DNA of 64,000 nucleotides from Ruminococcus sp. (lineage in GTDB: Bacteria; Bacillota; Clostridia; Oscillospirales; Ruminococcaceae), in NCBI GenBank assembly GCA_017478965.1, contig JAFVCV010000040.1:1-64000 (forward strand). Direction: 5' to 3'. The position numbers and the translations under genes are program-made. Below, piece after piece: positions 60,622 to 64,000 of the stretch. The notes under the pieces were generated by a model, which was not told the DNA's origin, did no database searches, and saw only the letters and a list, made by a program, of their open reading frames with translations. Position 1 is the stretch's first letter. Each line of letters begins with the position of its first letter.

Positions 60622-61407
60622 ATGACAGGTTTGATATGGACCGCCTACGCCACAGGGTTCACCTTTCTGATGACGGCCCTGGGGTCGGCGGTGGTGCTGT
60701 TCATGATAAGGGACAGCTTTAACGAGCTTGTGCAGAAGGCCTTTCTTGGCTTTGCGGCGGGGGTGATGATAGCTGCGTCGGTCTTCGGACTGCTCATCCC
60801 GGCAATAGACAAGGCTGAAGAGTTCGGTGAAAGGGGCTGGGTGCCGGCGGCAGGAGGCTTCGGCGCCGGGGTGGCCTTTCTTATGCTCCTCGACAAGACA
60901 CTGCCCTTTTTCCATCCGGAGCCTGACCGCAGCGAGGGCGTAAGGCAGGGCCTTCGTCACACTGCCATGCTGGTCTTCGCCATTACCCTCCACAATATCC
61001 CTGAGGGCATGGCGGTGGGCCTGGCCTGTTCTCTTGCGGCACATACCGGTGACAGGTCACTTTTAGCGGCGGCCATAGCTCTTGCCATAGGCATGGGCAT
61101 ACAGAATTTTCCTGAGGGCGCCGCAATTTCCATACCTCTGCGCCAGTCAGGCATGGGAAGGTGGAAGTCCTTCGCCTACGGAGCGCTTTCGGGGATAGTG
61201 GAGCCTATTGCAGGCTTGCTTATAGTCCTCATAGCCGGTACCTCTGCGGCCTTCCTGCCGTGGCTGCTGTCCTTTGCCGCAGGAGCCATGCTCTACGTGG
61301 TGGCCGACGAGCTTATCCCCGAGGCCAAGCTGGAAGGCTCACGCCTGGGGACCCTTGGGGTCATGGCCGGTTTTATGCTGATGATGATCCTTGATGTGGC
61401 GTTCTGA
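60622..61407 (+). CDS. ZIP family metal transporter
   Basis: A 261-residue membrane protein with about eight helices. The metal-site signatures in TM4 and TM5 are HNIPEGMAVGLACS and QNFPEGAAISIPLRQSG, as in ZupT/GufA-type ZIP transporters (zinc, iron or manganese uptake). The first residue of the second motif is Gln instead of the common His-x-x-PEG, which may alter the second metal site. The cytoplasmic loop is short. AAAGGAAG precedes the ATG. It is monocistronic, with a terminator shared with GH130. Confidence 0.93.
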   Translation: MTGLIWTAYATGFTFLMTALGSAVVLFMIRDSFNELVQKAFLGFAAGVMIAASVFGLLIPAIDKAEEFGERGWVPAAGGFGAGVAFLMLLDKTLPFFHPEPDRSEGVRQGLRHTAMLVFAITLHNIPEGMAVGLACSLAAHTGDRSLLAAAIALAIGMGIQNFPEGAAISIPLRQSGMGRWKSFAYGALSGIVEPIAGLLIVLIAGTSAAFLPWLLSFAAGAMLYVVADELIPEAKLEGSRLGTLGVMAGFMLMMILDVAF

Positions 61408-61409
61408 AA

Positions 61410-61447
61410 AAAGCCTTCTCCGTAAGAAATGCCGGAGAAGGCTTTTG
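61410..61447. terminator. Bidirectional terminator, ZIP transporter and GH130
   Basis: A perfect 13-bp stem (61410-61422 with 61433-61445) with a 10-nt loop between convergent genes. Confidence 0.88.
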
Positions 61448-61462
61448 ATTTGCAGGGAAATG

Positions 61463-62638
61463 TCACTTTCCCAGGAATTTCAGGTTTTTCTCGATAAGGG
61501 CGTACCTCTGCTTTACGCAGTCTACCGAGCGCAGGGGGTCGGACGGAGTGTTGAAGGTGTAATCCATGAGCTTTTCAACGGTGGTGGAGGCCACGTGTAC
61601 CCTGGTGTCGGAGGAGGCGTAGTAGATATAGATATCGCCGTTCTCCCTGACTATAGCGCCGTTGGTAAAGCAGACGTTTGAGACGTCTCCCACTCTTTCC
61701 CTGCCGTGAGGGGCGATGAACAGCCCTGATGGGCTTGCGATGAGCTTTGAGGGATCGTTAAGATCAGTGGCGAAAACATAGATGACGTATCTCAGTCCTG
61801 CGGCGGTGTTCCTTACGCCGTGGGCAATATGTATCCAGCCTCTTGGTGTCTTTATGGGCACAGCGCCTGCGCCGTTCTTGACCTCTGTGATGGTGTGGTA
61901 AACTCTGGGCGAGATGACCTTCTCCTCGGTGCAGATCACTGGGTCGGTGATATCCTCGCAGAGCCCGAAGCACACTCCTCCTCCGGAGCCGGTCTCGATG
62001 AAGTCGTCCTGCGGCCTGGTGTAAAAAGCGTACTTTCCGTCAACAAATTCCGGGTGAAGGACCACATTTCTCTGCTGGGGGGACTTCGATCTCAGGTTCG
62101 GGAGCCTTTCCCAGGTCTCAAGGTCCTTGGTGCGGACGATACCTGCCTGAGCAACGGCGGCGGACAGGTCGTTTGAAGAGGTATCCTTGCTCTCAGAGCA
62201 GAACACACCGTATATCCAGCCGTCCTCGTGCTGGGTGAGTCTCATGTCGTAGACATTAGTCTCCTCCGGCTCTGTGTCCGGCAGAAGGATAGGGCGATCC
62301 CGGAACCTGAACCCGTCCACTGGCGAGTCGCTCTCGGCAACGGCGAAAAAGCTCTTTCGGTCATTGCCCTCCACCCTTGCCACCAGGCAGTACTTGCCGT
62401 TAAGGTAGATCGCACCGGAATTCAAGACCGCATTGACTCCCAGCCTTTCCATAAAAAAGGGATTTGTCTGCGGGTCAAAGTCGTACCTCCAGATAAGGGG
62501 AGCGTGTTCAGCGGTCAACACCGGGTCCTCATACCTGTCGTAGACACCGTTATAACGGTCTGAAATGCGGTTCTTCCTGGCGATGAGAGCTTCGTATTTT
62601 TCAGTCTCTCTTGTCCTGGCCTGTTCAAAATAAGTCAT
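61463..62638 (-). CDS. GH130 4-O-beta-D-mannosyl-D-glucose phosphorylase
   Basis: A 391-residue five-blade propeller phosphorylase. It fits the GH130_1 mannosylglucose phosphorylases (Bacteroides BfMGP, Ruminococcus albus RaMP1) in length and motifs: [39 protein letters not shown] (proton-donor Asp), [33 protein letters not shown], and phosphate-binding [29 protein letters not shown]. It cleaves mannosyl-glucose with phosphate to mannose 1-phosphate and glucose in the cytosol, the last step of mannan use. No cellobiose 2-epimerase or mannanase is adjacent. There is no signal peptide. Confidence 0.93.
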   Translation of the reverse strand: MTYFEQARTRETEKYEALIARKNRISDRYNGVYDRYEDPVLTAEHAPLIWRYDFDPQTNPFFMERLGVNAVLNSGAIYLNGKYCLVARVEGNDRKSFFAVAESDSPVDGFRFRDRPILLPDTEPEETNVYDMRLTQHEDGWIYGVFCSESKDTSSNDLSAAVAQAGIVRTKDLETWERLPNLRSKSPQQRNVVLHPEFVDGKYAFYTRPQDDFIETGSGGGVCFGLCEDITDPVICTEEKVISPRVYHTITEVKNGAGAVPIKTPRGWIHIAHGVRNTAAGLRYVIYVFATDLNDPSKLIASPSGLFIAPHGRERVGDVSNVCFTNGAIVRENGDIYIYYASSDTRVHVASTTVEKLMDYTFNTPSDPLRSVDCVKQRYALIEKNLKFLGK

Positions 62639-62742
62639 TTTTACTGCACCTCTTTCGTTGAAATTTTATAAGTCCTCAATGCTAGTTTCCTGTATCCCTT
62701 CCCACTTTCGCTGGTCAATAGGATACATCAGCTTAATATTAC

Positions 62743-62771
62743 TTAATAATGCTGATTAATTAATCTGTCAA
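62743..62771 (-). promoter_or_regulatory. Promoter of GH130 with operator-like palindrome in the spacer
   Basis: Minus-strand TTGACA (62771-62766), 17-bp spacer, TATTAA (62748-62743). The spacer contains the perfect 12-bp palindrome GATTAATTAATC (62754-62765), a likely repressor site. The leader is about 100 nt. The rest of 62639-62957 contains only the sortase terminator. Confidence 0.6.
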
Positions 62772-62897
62772 GGATAGTATAACCCAAAGCTCAACAAAAA
62801 TCAAGCCCCATTTTTCTTTAGAAACGATTACATCATAAAATTCGTCATTCCCACGGTAAAACAGGCTCAGTCTACGTACCGGCCCTGCGTTTTCCAC

Positions 62898-62921
62898 AAA
62901 AAAAGCGCCCGCAGAGCGGGC
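62898..62921 (-). terminator. Terminator of the sortase gene
   Basis: Minus strand GCCCGC (62921-62916) pairs with GCGGGC (62912-62907), followed by GCTTTTTTT. Confidence 0.8.
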
Positions 62922-62957
62922 AAAAAGACCGACTGCCAAAGCCGGTACTTCAATTAT

Positions 62958-63665
62958 TCACTTTTCACCGTCCATTAATTCGCACCTTACGGTGACTCTG
63001 CTGTAGCCGCTCCATGTGCAGGTAAAAAGTGTCAGGTCCCAGTCGGTGACGCCGCCCCTGAGCATTGAGGGACTGTCCCACCCGTTTATCAGCTCGGTAT
63101 AGCTCACCACATACTCAAAGCTCCTGCCGTTGATATCAGTGAATATCACACTGTCCCCCGAAGTCAGCTCCTGCAGCCTGTCGAAATACCCGGAGTAGTT
63201 GTGTGCGCATATGATGAGGTCACGGCCTATCCTGCTGCCCGCATAGCGGCAGGGCGCCACATTCAGGTTCGGGTAGCTCCAGCCCCTGATCACGGGGAAT
63301 TCCTGCTCCACAGATGGCAGGGAGATCAGTCCCATATAGTACTGACCGTCCAGCTCGATGACCGGGTCCTCGGCCTCGTCAGTCTCTTCTCCGGGGGCCT
63401 CCTCTTCTGCACCGCTGTTGTCTATGCCGTCTATCTCGAAGCCCATCTCTTCAAAGACCATAAACGGCGACTCAGTCTGCGCCGGCTGGATCCCCTTGCC
63501 GCCGTCCGCAGGTATCTGCCTGTGCAGCTCGGTCAGCGCCTTTGTCATTTCTTTGCTGCTGTGCCTGCTCTGCAAAAGGTTATATATAACAAGGAGCAAT
63601 GCCGCTGCTATCAGCATTGCTCCCATAACTATCAGAACACGGCCGGCAGTATTCTTTCTGCCCAT
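62958..63665 (-). CDS. Sortase family transpeptidase
   Basis: A protein of about 235 residues. It has an N-terminal membrane anchor (about 10-32), an acidic Glu/Pro/Asp linker (about 60-105) and a sortase barrel (about 110-235). The catalytic His is in LIICAHNYSGYFDRL, the Cys in LTLFTCTWSGYSRVTVRCE (TLxTC form), and the Arg follows the Cys. It links LPxTG-type proteins to the wall. It begins about 30 bases after a gene whose product ends in LPQTG, the likely substrate. The ribosome site is weak, and a GTG 9 bases upstream is an alternative start. Class is uncertain (A/D-like rather than B). Confidence 0.92.
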   Translation of the reverse strand: MGRKNTAGRVLIVMGAMLIAAALLLVIYNLLQSRHSSKEMTKALTELHRQIPADGGKGIQPAQTESPFMVFEEMGFEIDGIDNSGAEEEAPGEETDEAEDPVIELDGQYYMGLISLPSVEQEFPVIRGWSYPNLNVAPCRYAGSRIGRDLIICAHNYSGYFDRLQELTSGDSVIFTDINGRSFEYVVSYTELINGWDSPSMLRGGVTDWDLTLFTCTWSGYSRVTVRCELMDGEK

Positions 63666-63695
63666 ATCGACCACGCTTTCTTTTCAGAAAAAATG

Positions 63696-64000
63696 CTATT
63701 CTTTGTTCTTCCTGCTTATCTTGATGCCTGCCGCTGCCAGAAGAACGCCTGCGCAGGCCAGTATCGGAACAGGCCACCACACTGCGCCTGTCTGGGGCAG
63801 GGGACCTTCAGAGCTGTTGCTCGGTGTAGAATTCCCGCCGCCGGAGCTTTTGCTGCTGCCCTGAGAGCTCTGGCCGCCTGAACTGCTGCCTGATGAAGAA
63901 CTGCTCCCGGAAGAAGTTCCCGAAGAGGAGCTTTCGCTGGTAGTCACATCATACTGCGATGAGTCAGTGCCCGGAGTCCTGCTTGACTGGTCCTCACTGG
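63696..64000 (-). CDS. LPQTG wall-anchored protein, 5'-truncated
   Basis: Only the C-terminal 100 or so residues are in the window, and the frame is open to the edge. A Ser/Gly/Thr-rich stalk (SSSSGSSSGG type) leads to the sorting signal: LPQTG, a hydrophobic helix (VWWPVPILACAGVLLAAAGI) and the basic tail SRKNKE. The sortase gene follows 30 bases later in the same direction, so this is probably its dedicated substrate, such as a surface or pilus-like protein. The functional domain lies outside the window. Confidence 0.88.
   Translation of the reverse strand, partial: SEDQSSRTPGTDSSQYDVTTSESSSSGTSSGSSSSSGSSSGGQSSQGSSKSSGGGNSTPSNSSEGPLPQTGAVWWPVPILACAGVLLAAAGIKISRKNKE

Noticed and set aside
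1..64000. tRNA, rRNA, insertion sequences, phage genes, replication origin
   Set aside because: I scanned the gaps for cloverleaf-like GC-rich stretches, transposase or integrase motifs and long terminal inverted repeats and found none. A tRNA scan program would be decisive.

Overview
The window reads as ordinary chromosome of a Gram-positive, plant-fibre-associated gut Firmicute, most like Ruminococcus (Oscillospiraceae). This is an inference. It rests on a secreted protein ending in a type I dockerin, a GH130 mannosyl-glucose phosphorylase, a CE2 acetyl esterase and a GH43 enzyme with a C-terminal CBM6-like module. Lipoproteins, a sortase with an LPQTG substrate, T-box and lysine riboswitches, and many near-consensus sigma-A promoters with 17-bp spacers point the same way. 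I saw no rRNA, tRNA, CRISPR array, phage or insertion sequence.

Layout. 1-4.6 kb: the end of a Thr-rich lipoprotein, then a minus-strand GluRS-MetRS-like pair. 4.6-6.7 kb: a self-contained three-gene cassette with its own promoter and terminator. It holds two small proteins carrying seven [V/I]YGPP motifs (the second a predicted lipoprotein) and a radical SAM/SPASM enzyme. This is the best candidate for an undescribed system, a RiPP-like modification of surface or cytosolic repeat proteins. 6.7-17 kb: a diguanylate cyclase, PTS enzyme I, acetolactate synthase, an SGNH lipoprotein, glycyl-tRNA synthetase and a GH43 enzyme. 17-23 kb: an aldo/keto reductase, the rnhA-cysteine desulfurase-IscU-mnmA operon (sulfur relay to tRNA thiolation), and an AI-2E-type permease. 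23-29.4 kb: a Trp-specifier T-box followed by trpE-trpGD-trpC-trpB-trpA, with no trpF. 29.4-39 kb: small surface proteins, a DUF45 peptidase, an FkbM methyltransferase, rsmE, a CE2 esterase with a CE4 deacetylase, rimM-trmD and ptsH.

39-47.3 kb: a PucR/CdaR-like regulator, ftsE-ftsX, two coiled-coil M23 peptidases (one with a Tyr-Gly-Asp-Asn repeat), and an orphan ABC ATPase with a possible attenuator. This looks like a cell-wall-splitting module: FtsEX normally controls such coiled-coil hydrolases from across the membrane. 47.9-51.2 kb: a large cell-wall-binding-repeat protein and a dockerin protein. 51.2-54.8 kb: a lysine-riboswitch operon asd-orf-dapA-dapB, making diaminopimelate and lysine. 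54.8-64 kb: queA, a MoxR-DUF58-transglutaminase operon, a ZIP transporter, the GH130 phosphorylase, and a sortase downstream of its probable LPQTG substrate.

Most gene pairs are separated by clear hairpin terminators, many of them shared by convergent genes. Start codons were chosen from ribosome binding sites, so several differ from the longest open frame. Domain assignments come from motif recognition only; no database search was run.
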